From assembly GCA_963739515.1 (NCBI GenBank), contig CAVUAO010000003.1, positions 434,001-498,000 on the forward strand: DNA of 64,000 nucleotides. The letters are read 5' to 3'. The position numbers and the translations under genes are program-made. This document shows positions 43,312 through 52,308 of the stretch, one piece after another. This DNA comes from JBFYTX01 sp963739515. GTDB lineage: Bacteria > Chloroflexota > Dehalococcoidia > Dehalococcoidales > RBG-16-60-22. The notes under the pieces were generated by a model. The model did not search any database and had not been told where the DNA came from. It worked only from the letters and a program-made list of their open reading frames with translations. Each line of letters opens with the position of its first letter. Within the stretch, counting starts at the first letter, position 1.

Positions 43312-44982
43312 TTAATATCTGGCGTAGTTAGGGACGACGTTCTTATATTTCTTGACCAGCAGCGCCCAGTTCCTGGGCAGCTCTACCTTTTTAGTTATCG
43401 GCGGCGGGCCGCCCTGGATAATTCCCACCCACGACCCGAACCCGCCGAAAACGAAGAGGTGGACGGGGTCGGGGTCGCGCGGGCTTTGAATAAAGATGGC
43501 GGTTTTGTCCGCCCTGCCGGTGATGACCTGATTGCCGCGGTCGAAGGGCTTGCTGTCGTCGAGTCCCAGCCTCTTGTAATAACCATCCGGAACCACCGCG
43601 TTTTTCATGACGAAATCTTTTATCGCCTTTTTACTCCAGCCTCCGCTCGCCAGCGACCTGGCGTTAGTGGGGGTCAATATCACCGCAAACGACCCCATCC
43701 TGGCCGGGACGACGCTCCCCACGACGGTCGCCAGCAGGCCCTTATCGTCCGTGCCGAAGGGCATCATCTGCTGAAAGGTCTGCGGGAACAACAGCGTCAG
43801 GGCGCTGTCCCCTTTTTTGAAGCCCCGGCTGACGTGGAACGGCTCCCAGGGGCTGTTCTCCTCGTTCTCCGCCGCCACCCAGCTATATTTTCCCGGATTG
43901 CCGAGGACGCCCATGTCCTCGATTTGCTTGCGGATGCCGCGGATGTTCTTCGTTATCAGTCCCATCGCCCGCCCGAAGGAAGCGTTGGCGATATCACCGG
44001 GACTGGTCGCCCCGTAGGTGGAGCGGATATTCACGTCTTTAGCTATCGGTCCGTTGACCAGCCAGAACGGCGCGAAGGAGCCGGTGCTGGCCGCCATCAT
44101 GCCGCAGCCGGGGTTGTCCGCCAGGGCGTGCACGCCCGCAATGAGCAGCGGCATAGAGGTGGGCAGGCAGCCCGCCATGACGGCGTTGACGGCGATTTTC
44201 TCCACGGTGGCTTTGCCCAGGCGCGGCTCGAGCTTCTCAATGAGGGTATCGGCGGGAAGGTCGGTGCCGGTGAGCATCTCGGCCACCGCTTCCTCCGTCG
44301 GGGGGATTATGGGCAGGCCGTCCGTCCAGCCGCGCTGGTAGAAAAAGCGGTTGACCTCCCCTAAATTTCCTTTGAAAATAATGCGCGGGGGATTCTCCGG
44401 CTCGCGACTCTGCGGCGATTTTTCCTCGGCGGTGAGCGGCCTGGTCAAAACGGTAATAACGTTAGCGAAGACCGCCTTGACGGCAGTATCAACGGTCGCC
44501 GCGACGGTAGACTCGGAGACGATGGTCTCCGGGACGATTCTGATGACGGGCATGCCCTTGCTGGAAGCGGCGGACATGGCGTCGTTGGTGAAATGCTCAA
44601 AAACGTAAGTGGCGGTGGGCTTGCCCTTCCCCTCGATATAGATGGCGTCGTACACAAGGTACTTGGTGCACGCCCCTCAGTCGCCCACCGCGGCGATGAC
44701 CGCGTCCACCCCTTTGAGCCAGTCGTTGAACTCCCCCTCCCGGTCCTTCTCCAGCGAAGACACCGAGAAAGACCGCGCGTAAAACCAGCTGACGGCGGCG
44801 GCGGGGAACTTCTGTTTCAAAAGCTTTTCCGTGGTCTCCAGGATGAGCGGGGCGGCGCGCTTGTTATTGCATAATAGCCCGATTTTTTTGCCGTCCAGCT
44901 TATCCAGTCGCGGGGAAAGCCCGTTCAGCGGTATGGGGTCGGCTTCCGCCCAGGGACTGAGCACTTCAGATACATCGCTCAT
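43312..44982 (-). CDS. UGSC-family selenoprotein with in-frame UGA
   Basis: Two stretches in the same frame are joined only if TGA at 44677-44679 is read through as selenocysteine (residue 102 of about 556). The local sequence GVDAVIAAVGD-U-GACTKYL fits the UGSC/CGSC motif of the UGSC (seleno)protein family. The C-terminal part contains GWTDGLPIIPPT and CGMMAASTGS, of unknown fold. A stem-loop (GGCGT...ACGCC with inner CAAG/CTTG) directly follows the UGA. The ATG at 44982 has GAGGAGAC upstream. Function is unknown; the motif suggests thiol/selenol redox chemistry. Confidence 0.85.
44644..44679 (-). promoter_or_regulatory. Candidate SECIS element of the UGSC selenoprotein
   Basis: Read on the minus strand from the UGA, outer pairing GGCGT (44674-44670) with ACGCC (44648-44644), inner CA-C-CAAG (one bulged C) with CTTGTG, and a UAC apical loop. 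Spacing from UGA to the loop is about 15 nt, at the short end for bacterial SECIS. The site is supporting evidence for selenocysteine insertion. Confidence 0.5.
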
Positions 44983-45032
44983 AAGTGCTGTCTCCTCGTA
45001 TTCAGAATAAACGTCTTTTGCCTGGTGCAGCG

Positions 45033-45446
45033 TCACATCTGGCCGACGAACGACTGCATGATGATGATGCCATTATGGACGTGAAAAGTGTCCCCGGCGA
45101 ACTTGACCGTCGGCAGCGCCGACCAAAGGACATAGGCGTATTCGCCGTCAATGTCCTGTTTGATGGTCTTCATATTGGCCATCGCTTCAGGCGCCAACAT
45201 TCCCAACGCGGCCGTGAAGCCCTCTCGTATGTCTTTAAGCCCCTTCGAGATGCCCCCCGGCGTACATAACATTGAATCTTTGCAATAGTCCTTCATGATT
45301 TCATCGAGGTTGCGCGACATAAGCGCCTGTACGTGGTGCTGGAGTACCGATTCGGTTTTTGTTCGTTTGGCAGTTTTTGCTACTTTAGCTGGTTTAGTTC
45401 GTTTAACTGGTTTAGTTCCTTTTACCGTTTTAGTTACTTTAGCCAT
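45033..45446 (-). CDS. SnoaL/NTF2-like protein with Lys-rich N-terminal tail
   Basis: The 137-residue protein has an NTF2-like fold (SnoaL/DUF4440 type): LQHHVQALMSRNLDEIMKDY, then a cone-shaped sheet ending in HNGIIIMQSF. The first 33 residues are an unusual basic tail of TKxVK-like repeats, encoded by a repeated AT-rich DNA stretch. It lies 50 bases upstream of the UGSC selenoprotein gene on the same strand and is probably cotranscribed. The tail could bind nucleic acid or a membrane surface, but nothing shows this directly. Confidence 0.7.
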   Translation of the reverse strand: MAKVTKTVKGTKPVKRTKPAKVAKTAKRTKTESVLQHHVQALMSRNLDEIMKDYCKDSMLCTPGGISKGLKDIREGFTAALGMLAPEAMANMKTIKQDIDGEYAYVLWSALPTVKFAGDTFHVHNGIIIMQSFVGQM

Positions 45447-45714
45447 CTTGGTCCTCCTTTTTTACTTCAAGATACAGGGGTGTTTTATGTATTTAACACC
45501 ATATCGCCGGGCCTGTCAAACCTTCGCGGATGACACAATTCGAATATGAATCGCGGAAAAATTGACATGTAAAAAAAATCATGCTAAACTCAGCGCAAAT
45601 CGCCTTAAATCGTGTAAATTGCAATCATGAAAGAGACTGGACAACGTGTTGTCGGCCGCAGATATCAAAAATCTCTCATATTACCCTTTATTACTTAATT
45701 CCTATAATATTGAT

Positions 45715-45743
45715 TTGACTAACCTATCTGCGTATGCTACATA
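45715..45743 (+). promoter_or_regulatory. Predicted promoter of the dppBCDF operon
   Basis: TTGACT (45715-45720), 17 bp, then TACATA (45738-45743), about 100 bp upstream of dppB. A second possible site (TTGACA, 17 bp, TAAACT) lies farther upstream near 45563. The 404-bp gap 45447-45850 holds no gene. Confidence 0.5.
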
Positions 45744-45850
45744 TTAGTATTAGTTTTTAAGGTGCAGGTCCGGTAAACGGCCATAAGGATATTAAGCCGG
45801 CGTGGCCTGGTAAATTATAGCGAGTCTGAGCTAATTAGGGGAGACGCGAT

Positions 45851-46819
45851 ATGACAGCCTATATTATTCGCCGCATATTAATCGGTCTGATGATCCTACT
45901 CCTTGTAACGATGCTGGTGTTCCTGCTTGTCCGCCTGTTACCGGGGGACCCTCTGATGAGATATATGGCCAATTTCAACGGTACCGGACAACAGAATATC
46001 ATGACCCCCGAACAGCACGCTGCTTTATTAAAACAATTCGGTTTAGATAGGCCTATACCGGTACAGTATTGGGACTGGATAACCGGTGTCTTAAGGGGAG
46101 ATCTGGGTAAATCAATAGGAGTCTCACAGCCGATAAGCAAACTTATCGCCGAAGTTTTACCGAGAACGGCTTATATCGGCACTTTAATGTTTATCATCGG
46201 TACTTTCGGAGGGATATTAGTAGGTATTTATTGTGCCTTGCGGCGCGGTTCGTGGATCGATAACACCCTTACCACCATCGCCAATATCGGGATGACGGTC
46301 CCGGTTTTCTGGCTGGGAATCCTGTTGATTTATGTTTTTTCTTACAAGCTGGGCTGGTTCCCTATGTTCGGATGGGTTGCTCCATGGGATAACTTCTGGA
46401 AAAGCTGCACTTATGTGATATTGCCGGTCGCATCCGTAGCATTAGGAGGCATCGCCGGTATGGCCCGCCTGGTGCGTTCCTGCATGCTCGAGGTCATGAG
46501 GACGGACTATGTCCGCACTGCCTGGGCTAAAGGCTTGCGCGAGAGAGTTATCGTCGTCAGGCATCAGCTTAAAAACGCGATGATTCCGGTGGTTACCGCC
46601 CTCGGCGGCACTTTAGCCATGATTCTGGGCGGTTCGGTCTTTATCGAGACGGTATTCAGTATTCCCGGCATGGGCAGATTGATGACCCAGGCCATTTTCG
46701 ATTATGACTACCAGGTAGTGGAAGCGAGCGCGCTCATCTTCGGAGGTATCGTGATATTTTCCAACTTAATCGTCGATATTGCCTGGGGCTGGCTGGACCC
46801 CAGGATCAGGTACGCATGA
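45851..46819 (+). CDS. DppB/OppB-like ABC permease
   Basis: A 322-residue inner-membrane permease with six transmembrane segments and the conserved cytoplasmic loop MLEVMRTDYVRTAWAKGLRE near residue 220, followed by VTALGGTLAMILGGSVFIET. It is the first subunit of a peptide or nickel importer. GGGGAGACG precedes the ATG. The following genes supply DppC, DppD and DppF homologs. Confidence 0.92.
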   Translation: MTAYIIRRILIGLMILLLVTMLVFLLVRLLPGDPLMRYMANFNGTGQQNIMTPEQHAALLKQFGLDRPIPVQYWDWITGVLRGDLGKSIGVSQPISKLIAEVLPRTAYIGTLMFIIGTFGGILVGIYCALRRGSWIDNTLTTIANIGMTVPVFWLGILLIYVFSYKLGWFPMFGWVAPWDNFWKSCTYVILPVASVALGGIAGMARLVRSCMLEVMRTDYVRTAWAKGLRERVIVVRHQLKNAMIPVVTALGGTLAMILGGSVFIETVFSIPGMGRLMTQAIFDYDYQVVEASALIFGGIVIFSNLIVDIAWGWLDPRIRYA

Positions 46820-46829
46820 GGAGGTCAGT

Positions 46830-47740
46830 ATGGCGGATAACACGTTAGTTACCACCCCGGATGCTATTGGCTTGGCCGTGGCACCCCCGCGCCACAGCGA
46901 ATGGCGCAGGTTCGCCAGGGTGTTCTTCGGGCGTAAATTATATCTCATAGGGTTCATCATCGTGATGGCTATCTTTATCACCGCCATTTTCGCTCCTCTT
47001 TTGCCCCTTATGATCCCCTCAAGAACGACATAGTTCATCGACTGCAACTTCCTTCCGCGGCGCACTGGCTGGGTACCGATTCTCTCGGCCGGGACATGCT
47101 TAGCCGCATTATTTACGGCACACGTATTTCCCTGGAAATCGGTTTTTCCGCCGTTTTTTCTTCTGCCGCCATCGGCGTTCTGATGGGCCTGGCGGCCGCC
47201 CATTTCGGCGGCTGGGTATTCGCTGTTATCATGAGGGCGACCGATGTGTTAATGGCCTTGCCCGCTATTGTTCTGATGATGCTTATCGCCGGTATGCTGC
47301 AGGGAGGCGGCATCTGGATTGTAATCTTTGCCCTCGGCTTCGGAGGCATTCCCGGCATGGCCCGTATGATGTGTGGCCAGGCCTTGAGCGTCAAACAGAA
47401 TGATTATATCCTGGCGGGTAAGGCTGTCGGCATGAGCAACTGGCGTATCATGCTGACGCAGATTTTCCCCAACGCCTTCCCTCCGTTAATCGTCGGGCTT
47501 ACCATGGGCATCGGCGGCGTCGTCCTGGGTGAAGCCGGCTTGAGCTTCCTCGGCATCGGCGTCCAAGCCCCTACCCCTTCCTGGGGAGGCATGGTCATGG
47601 ACGGCCAGCGTTTCTTGCTTACCAACCCGCTGCTTTCCCTGCTCCCCGGTTTTGCCATTATGCTACTGGTGTTCGGTTTCAATATGGTCGGCGATGGTGT
47701 CAGGGACGCCATCGACCCGAAGTTAAGGGGCGTATTATAA
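46830..47740 (+). pseudogene. DppC/OppC-like ABC permease, frameshifted
   Basis: The intact product would be about 303 aa. The first frame ends at 47033 after FAPLLP. A one-base deletion near 47003-47007, in the GCCCC run, is implied, because PYDPLKNDIVHRLQLPSAAH follows in another frame and leads to the normal DppC core (GTDSLGRDMLSRIIYGTR; later GVQAPTPSWGGMVMDG). All other parts look functional. The neighbours dppB, dppD and dppF are intact, so a sequencing indel is likelier than decay. The start is ATG at 46830 with GAGGAGG. Confidence 0.8.
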
Positions 47741-47772
47741 AGATGCTGCCCTGTTAAAAAGAGGATGGCAGT

Positions 47773-48765
47773 ATGGCAAGAGTATTAGATGTAGAAAATA
47801 TCAGGACCTACTTTAAAACGGAATATGGCCTGGTAAAAGCCGCCGATGGCGTTTCTTTCCATGTCGACCAGGGAGAAATTATCGGGCTGGTAGGCGAAAG
47901 CGGCTGCGGCAAATCGGTAAGCATCCTTTCCGTCATGCAGTTGATACCGACCCCTCCGGGAAAAATCGTCGAAGGTAAGGTAATATTCGATGGTCAAAAT
48001 TTGCTGGACTACGAGGCCAACGGCCCGCAAATGAGGACCATCCGCGGCGCCAAAATTACCATGATATTCCAGGAGCCCATGACTTCGTTAAATCCGGTGC
48101 TGACCATCTGTCGGCAACTGACCGAGGTGCTGGAGCTGCACCTGAGCATGGACCGGCAATCGGCGCGGGAAAGGGCCATCGAGCTGCTGAAAATGGTGGG
48201 CGTGCCCGATCCCGCCCGGCGGGTCGACGATTATCCTCACCAGTTCAGCGGCGGCATGCGTCAGCGCGTCATGATTGCCATGGCGATTGCCTGCAACCCG
48301 ATGATAATCTTCGCCGACGAGCCCACTACCGCCGTCGACGTTACGACACAGGCGCAGCTCCTGGAGCTGATGATGGACCTGGTCAGGCGCATCAACACGG
48401 CCCTGGTCATCGTCACCCATAACCTGGGCGTGGTGGCGCGCTATGCCCAGAGGATTTACGTGATGTATGCCGGGCGTATCGTCGAATCCGGCCTCTCGGA
48501 AGATATATTCGATCGACCGTTTCACCCTTATACCATCGGGCTTTTACACAGCGTGCCCAAGCTCGGGGAGAAACACGGTGCCAAGAAACTCATACCGATT
48601 TACGGCATGCCGCCCAACCTTATCAGTATGCCGCCGACTTGTGCTTTCCTGCCCCGGTGTACCCGTAAAACCGAAAGGTGCCAGAAGGAACCCTGGCCTG
48701 CCCTGCGGCAGGTCGGCGAAGGACATTATGCTGCATGTTTTGAAGAGATAGGGGAAAAAGCATGA
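47773..48765 (+). CDS. DppD/OppD-like ATP-binding protein
   Basis: The 330-residue ATPase of the importer has Walker A GESGCGKSVSI, signature FSGGMRQRV, Walker B IIFADEPTTAVD, and the C-terminal oligopeptide-transporter extension (a CXXXCXXXXXXC-like site: PRCTRKTERCQKE) that in some members binds an Fe-S cluster. The stop overlaps the dppF start by 4 bases. The gene continues the dpp operon after the frameshifted permease. Confidence 0.92.
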   Translation: MARVLDVENIRTYFKTEYGLVKAADGVSFHVDQGEIIGLVGESGCGKSVSILSVMQLIPTPPGKIVEGKVIFDGQNLLDYEANGPQMRTIRGAKITMIFQEPMTSLNPVLTICRQLTEVLELHLSMDRQSARERAIELLKMVGVPDPARRVDDYPHQFSGGMRQRVMIAMAIACNPMIIFADEPTTAVDVTTQAQLLELMMDLVRRINTALVIVTHNLGVVARYAQRIYVMYAGRIVESGLSEDIFDRPFHPYTIGLLHSVPKLGEKHGAKKLIPIYGMPPNLISMPPTCAFLPRCTRKTERCQKEPWPALRQVGEGHYAACFEEIGEKA

Positions 48766-49748
48766 ACGATACCGCAAATGGCAATATGGTTGAAGTCCAA
48801 AACCTCAAAATGTATTTCCCTATCACGCGGGGACTCCTGAGGCATCAAGTGGGCGAGATTAAAGCCATCGATGACATCAGCTTCAAGATAAAGAAACACG
48901 AGACCCTCGGACTGGTGGGTGAAAGCGGCTGCGGCAAAACCACTACCGGCCGCTGCGTTTTACGGCTGTACCAGCCCACCTCCGGCTCCATTTCTTTCAA
49001 TGGTACCGATATCTCTACTTTACCCGAGCGTAAAATAAAGCCGTATCGTAAAGACATGGGGGTGATATTCCAGGACCCCTTCGGCTCGCTTAATCCGCGG
49101 CAGTCAGCCGGCAATATCGTGGGGGACCCGCTAAAAATCCACCACATGGCTGCCGGTAGAAAAGAACTGCGTGAAAGGGTCACCGAGCTTTTCCGCATTG
49201 TCGGCCTCGACCCCGGCATGATGGACCGCGTGCCTCACGAGTTCAGCGGCGGTCAGAGGCAACGCATCGGGGTGGCGCGCGCCCTTGCCTGCCGCCCTCC
49301 CCTCATCATTTGCGATGAGCCCATCTCCGCACTCGATGTTTCCATCCAGGCGCAGATTATCAACCTGCTGGAAGAATTACAGGAAAAGATGGGCCTGACC
49401 TATCTCTTTATCGCCCATGACCTCGCCGTCGTCCAGCATATCAGCGACCGCGTCGCGGTAATGTACCTGGGGCGCATCGTGGAGCTTACCGAATCGGGAG
49501 AGCTTTACGATAATCCCCTCCACCCCTATACCCGGGCCCTCCTTTCCGCGATACCGATACCCAACCCCCGCCTCGAAAAGACGCGGGAGCGCATCATTTT
49601 AAAAGGCGAGGTGCCCAGCCCCATCAATCCACCTCCGGGATGCCATTTCCACCCGCGCTGCCAGATGGCTATCGACGAATGCAGCAAGGAGAGGCCGGTG
49701 CTGCGGGATATCGGCGGCGGGCACTTCGTCGCCTGTATCAGAGTCTAG
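48762..49748 (+). CDS. DppF/OppF-like ATP-binding protein
   Basis: The 328-residue second ATPase of the importer has Walker A GESGCGKTTTGR, signature FSGGQRQRIGVA, Walker B LIICDEPISALD, and a C-terminal Cys-containing extension (CHFHPRCQMAIDEC). Translation is coupled to dppD by an ATGA overlap. A short piece of the repeat family lies just after the stop. Confidence 0.92.
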   Translation: MNDTANGNMVEVQNLKMYFPITRGLLRHQVGEIKAIDDISFKIKKHETLGLVGESGCGKTTTGRCVLRLYQPTSGSISFNGTDISTLPERKIKPYRKDMGVIFQDPFGSLNPRQSAGNIVGDPLKIHHMAAGRKELRERVTELFRIVGLDPGMMDRVPHEFSGGQRQRIGVARALACRPPLIICDEPISALDVSIQAQIINLLEELQEKMGLTYLFIAHDLAVVQHISDRVAVMYLGRIVELTESGELYDNPLHPYTRALLSAIPIPNPRLEKTRERIILKGEVPSPINPPPGCHFHPRCQMAIDECSKERPVLRDIGGGHFVACIRV

Positions 49749-49811
49749 CGGAAAATCATTTTCTTCGTCACCCCCTTAAACCCCTCGTGAAACTAAATAC
49801 GATTACTGTTC

Positions 49812-49844
49812 AGTATTGACAGAACATATTGAATGTTTTATAAT
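49812..49844 (+). promoter_or_regulatory. Consensus promoter with shared operator, upstream of the GbsR-type gene
   Basis: TTGACA (49816-49821), 17 bp, TATAAT (49839-49844), both perfect. The stretch AGTATTGACAGAACATA (49812-49828) is repeated with one mismatch in the promoter of the SPFH gene at 50729-50745, suggesting control by one factor. An inverted repeat AACAT-ATTGA-ATGTT lies in the spacer. Confidence 0.75.
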
Positions 49845-49876
49845 AGATTATATTGAAGATTCGAGGTTGAAAAGCC

Positions 49877-50356
49877 ATGAACACGACCGATTCCGAGCGC
49901 AGCTTCATCGAGGAGGTGGGCGTGGTCTTCGAGCAGACGGGCCTGCCGCGGATGGCCGGCCGGCTCTTCGGCTGGCTCCTTATCTCCGACCCTCCCTACC
50001 AGTCGGCAGGAGAGCTGGCCGAGGTACTGCACGCCAGCAAGGGCTCCATCAGCACCTCCGTCAGACTGCTGACGCAGATGGGCCTGGCGGAACGGCATAT
50101 TATCCCCGGCTCACGCCACGACAGTTTCCGTTTGCCGGAAGATGCGATTAATAAAATCATCAGTCATGGGCTGGAGCAGGAAATCAAGATGTTCCGGTCG
50201 CTTTCCGAACGAGGACTCGAGATGATGAAGGCGCTCCCGGTGAAAAGAAAAACCTGGCTCAAGGAAATACAAAGTCGGTACAGCTACCTGGAAAAAGCCT
50301 TCCCGGCGCTATTAGAAAAGTACGACGCAAGAAAACCGAATAAAGACAATCAATGA
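49877..50356 (+). CDS. GbsR/MarR-family transcriptional regulator
   Basis: The 159-residue protein has the winged-helix domain of GbsR/MarR regulators: GELAEVLHASKGSISTSVRL is the recognition region, and AERHIIPGSRHDSFRL forms the wing. Helical ends would make a dimer. The ATG has a GAGGTTGAAAAGC upstream. The promoter shares a 17-bp motif with the SPFH gene promoter. Autoregulation and control of the SPFH gene are inferred from this. Confidence 0.88.
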   Translation: MNTTDSERSFIEEVGVVFEQTGLPRMAGRLFGWLLISDPPYQSAGELAEVLHASKGSISTSVRLLTQMGLAERHIIPGSRHDSFRLPEDAINKIISHGLEQEIKMFRSLSERGLEMMKALPVKRKTWLKEIQSRYSYLEKAFPALLEKYDARKPNKDNQ

Positions 50357-50604
50357 TATTTAAGTTTTAAATAGACCAGGAAAACCGCGCTGACAAGCGG
50401 CAGGATATTCATATAAAGAACGTAATACTCGGGTTTGGTAATCCCGTAGAGAATCAGAAACAACGATTGGGCGGACACGAAATATAAGAAAGTCAGCGAT
50501 AAATCAGTCGTTTTCCTGGTGGTGAAGCTCCGGTAAGCCTGCGGGATAAACCGCAACGAGGTAAACACGGCCGCAATTACCCCGAAAACTGTAGCTAACT
50601 CCAT
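50350..50604 (-). CDS. SemiSWEET-type sugar transporter
   Basis: The 84-residue protein has three transmembrane helices in the SemiSWEET arrangement, with the PQ motif in RFIPQAYRSF and polar residues around it. The family forms dimers that transport sugars by facilitated diffusion. The ATG at 50604 is preceded by GGAG, although the frame is open farther upstream. It converges with the GbsR-type gene with a small overlap of ends. Confidence 0.85.
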   Translation of the reverse strand: MELATVFGVIAAVFTSLRFIPQAYRSFTTRKTTDLSLTFLYFVSAQSLFLILYGITKPEYYVLYMNILPLVSAVFLVYLKLKYH

Positions 50605-50728
50605 TGAATTTACTCCTTGCCAGTGCTCCTTGATAGGTAGTATAATCTCTCTGCCGTTGTACAATCAACGAATCATTTGGTGTTAAGCCAGATAATAAAT
50701 CCCCCATCATCAAATATTTATTGTGTAT

Positions 50729-50761
50729 AGTATTGACAAAACATACTAAATAGATTATAAT
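50729..50761 (+). promoter_or_regulatory. Consensus promoter with shared operator, upstream of the SPFH gene
   Basis: TTGACA (50733-50738), 17 bp, TATAAT (50756-50761), perfect consensus; the AGTATTGACAAAACATA segment matches the site at 49812-49828. Arms AGTAT and ATACT make an inverted repeat over the -35. Confidence 0.75.
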
Positions 50762-50790
50762 AATAGAAAATATTAAAAGGAGGCAGAAAA

Positions 50791-51657
50791 ATGATAGCAT
50801 TATGGATTGTCCTGGGTATCATCGTTCTCCTGTTCTTCATGTCCCTGCGCACGGTCCGGCCCACCGACCGCGGTCTGGTGGAGAGGTTCGGCAAGTATAA
50901 CCGCTTCGCCCAGCCGGGCCTGACCTTCCTCATCCCCTTCGGCATCGAAAGGCTCATTAGGGTGAACATCACCGAAATGATGGTGAGCTCGGAAAAGCGG
51001 GAAATCATCACCGCCGACAGCCTTAATGCTGAGGTCGATTCCAACGTCTACTTCAAGGTCAAGTCGGAAGAAGAAAACGTCAAAAGGTCGGTCTACGGCG
51101 TCTACAACTACCGCGAGCAGATCGTCGCGCTGGCGAAAACGACACTGCGTAACATCATCGGCACGATGACGCTCAAGGAAGCCAACAGCGAGCGCAACAA
51201 GATCAACCTGGCGCTTTACGAACAGCTCGCCAAGGAGACCAGCCACTGGGGCATCGAAATAGTCAGGACGGAGCTTAAAGAAATCCAGCCCCCGCAGGCC
51301 GTCCAGGAGGTCATGAACAGCGTCGTCGTCGCCAATAACCAGAAAATCGCGGCGCAGGACTTCGCCACCGCGACGGAGACCAAGGCGGACGGCGAGAGAA
51401 GGGCGGCGATCAAAATGGCCGAGGGACAAAGGCAGGCGCAGATTCTTAAAGCTGAGGGTGAAGCGCAGGCCATTAAGCTGGTCAACGAGGCCGCCGATAA
51501 GTACTTTATCGGCAACGCCCAGCTGCTGCGGAAACTGGAAGCCCTCGAAAAATCACTATCGACCAATTCCAAGATTGTCTTGCCGTCCGGGCAGAGCCTG
51601 GTCAACGTTATCGGCGACCTGGCCGGCATCACGCAGGGAGACAGCAAAAGCAAATAA
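50791..51657 (+). CDS. SPFH/Band 7 membrane-scaffold protein
   Basis: The 288-residue protein has one N-terminal membrane helix (IALWIVLGIIVLLFFMSL), an SPFH domain (VEPDS-like core with GLTFLIPFGIERLIRV) and a long helical C-terminal tail rich in Ala, Glu and Lys. This organisation is that of stomatin/slipin-type proteins that oligomerise on membranes. AAAAGGAGG precedes the ATG. A perfect promoter and a strong terminator bracket it, so it is monocistronic. The shared promoter motif suggests control by the GbsR-type regulator. Confidence 0.9.
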   Translation: MIALWIVLGIIVLLFFMSLRTVRPTDRGLVERFGKYNRFAQPGLTFLIPFGIERLIRVNITEMMVSSEKREIITADSLNAEVDSNVYFKVKSEEENVKRSVYGVYNYREQIVALAKTTLRNIIGTMTLKEANSERNKINLALYEQLAKETSHWGIEIVRTELKEIQPPQAVQEVMNSVVVANNQKIAAQDFATATETKADGERRAAIKMAEGQRQAQILKAEGEAQAIKLVNEAADKYFIGNAQLLRKLEALEKSLSTNSKIVLPSGQSLVNVIGDLAGITQGDSKSK

Positions 51658-51666
51658 ACCTAACAG

Positions 51667-51700
51667 GAGGGGGGTTTAAAGCCCCCCTCTCCCCTTTTTC
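51667..51700 (+). terminator. Terminator of the SPFH gene
   Basis: GAGGGGGG (51667-51674) pairs with CCCCCCTC (51682-51689) around a TTTAAAG loop, followed by a CCCCTTTTT tract. Confidence 0.75.
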
Positions 51701-51712
51701 CTGCCCTGTTGC

Positions 51713-52141
51713 CTAGTCCGGCGTGTTGCCCACTCTCGAATATTTTCCCGTTACCGCGATATCGATAAACAACAGCGGTTTATTTATCTTCGCGAAGTTA
51801 ATAGGGCCATGCGGCAGGCCGGCCGGGACATACACGGACGAAGGCGATTTGATGATATGTTTTTCCTGCTCCTCCCCGAGGCATACCTCTATCTCCGCAT
51901 CGAAGTCTTTAGAGTCTTTAGGATTGGCGGAGAAAAAGCTTAGATACTGCGGAAATTCGTGGACGTGGGGCTGGGAAATCATGACGTGCGGATGGTTAAC
52001 GTAAATCGTATCGATAGAAAGGTGACCGCCGCCCCATTTCCCCTCCAGGTGGCGCGTGCTCATCACGCTCGCGTTCGGGTTTTTGGGGTCTTTATGGAGT
52101 ACCTCCGATGTGATGTATTTATCATACTTGGTTTTGGGCAT
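51713..52141 (-). CDS. Cupin-domain protein
   Basis: The 142-residue protein looks like a small cupin: first motif PHVHEFPQYLSFF (His-x-His and Glu-Gln), second motif around LPHGPINFAKI, with an acidic EVCLGEEQEKH strand between. Metal binding is likely, and isomerase, dioxygenase or binding roles are all possible. The stop lies about 50 bp after the SPFH gene's stop; the two converge. Upstream of its ATG is a TTCCTC-type site on the plus strand (GGAG on the minus strand). Confidence 0.75.
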   Translation of the reverse strand: MPKTKYDKYITSEVLHKDPKNPNASVMSTRHLEGKWGGGHLSIDTIYVNHPHVMISQPHVHEFPQYLSFFSANPKDSKDFDAEIEVCLGEEQEKHIIKSPSSVYVPAGLPHGPINFAKINKPLLFIDIAVTGKYSRVGNTPD

Positions 52142-52308
52142 TTTTCTCCTTCCATTTTATCCAGTTACGATTGTACGCTTAATACGATTATTGAAGCAAT
52201 ACTTTTAAGCAGCCTTTTCACATATTATATTACGCTATTACTTATGTATCAGTATTGCATGACTAAATAACTATTTCCCCTCATTCATATTTAGGTTATT
52301 TTCTTATT

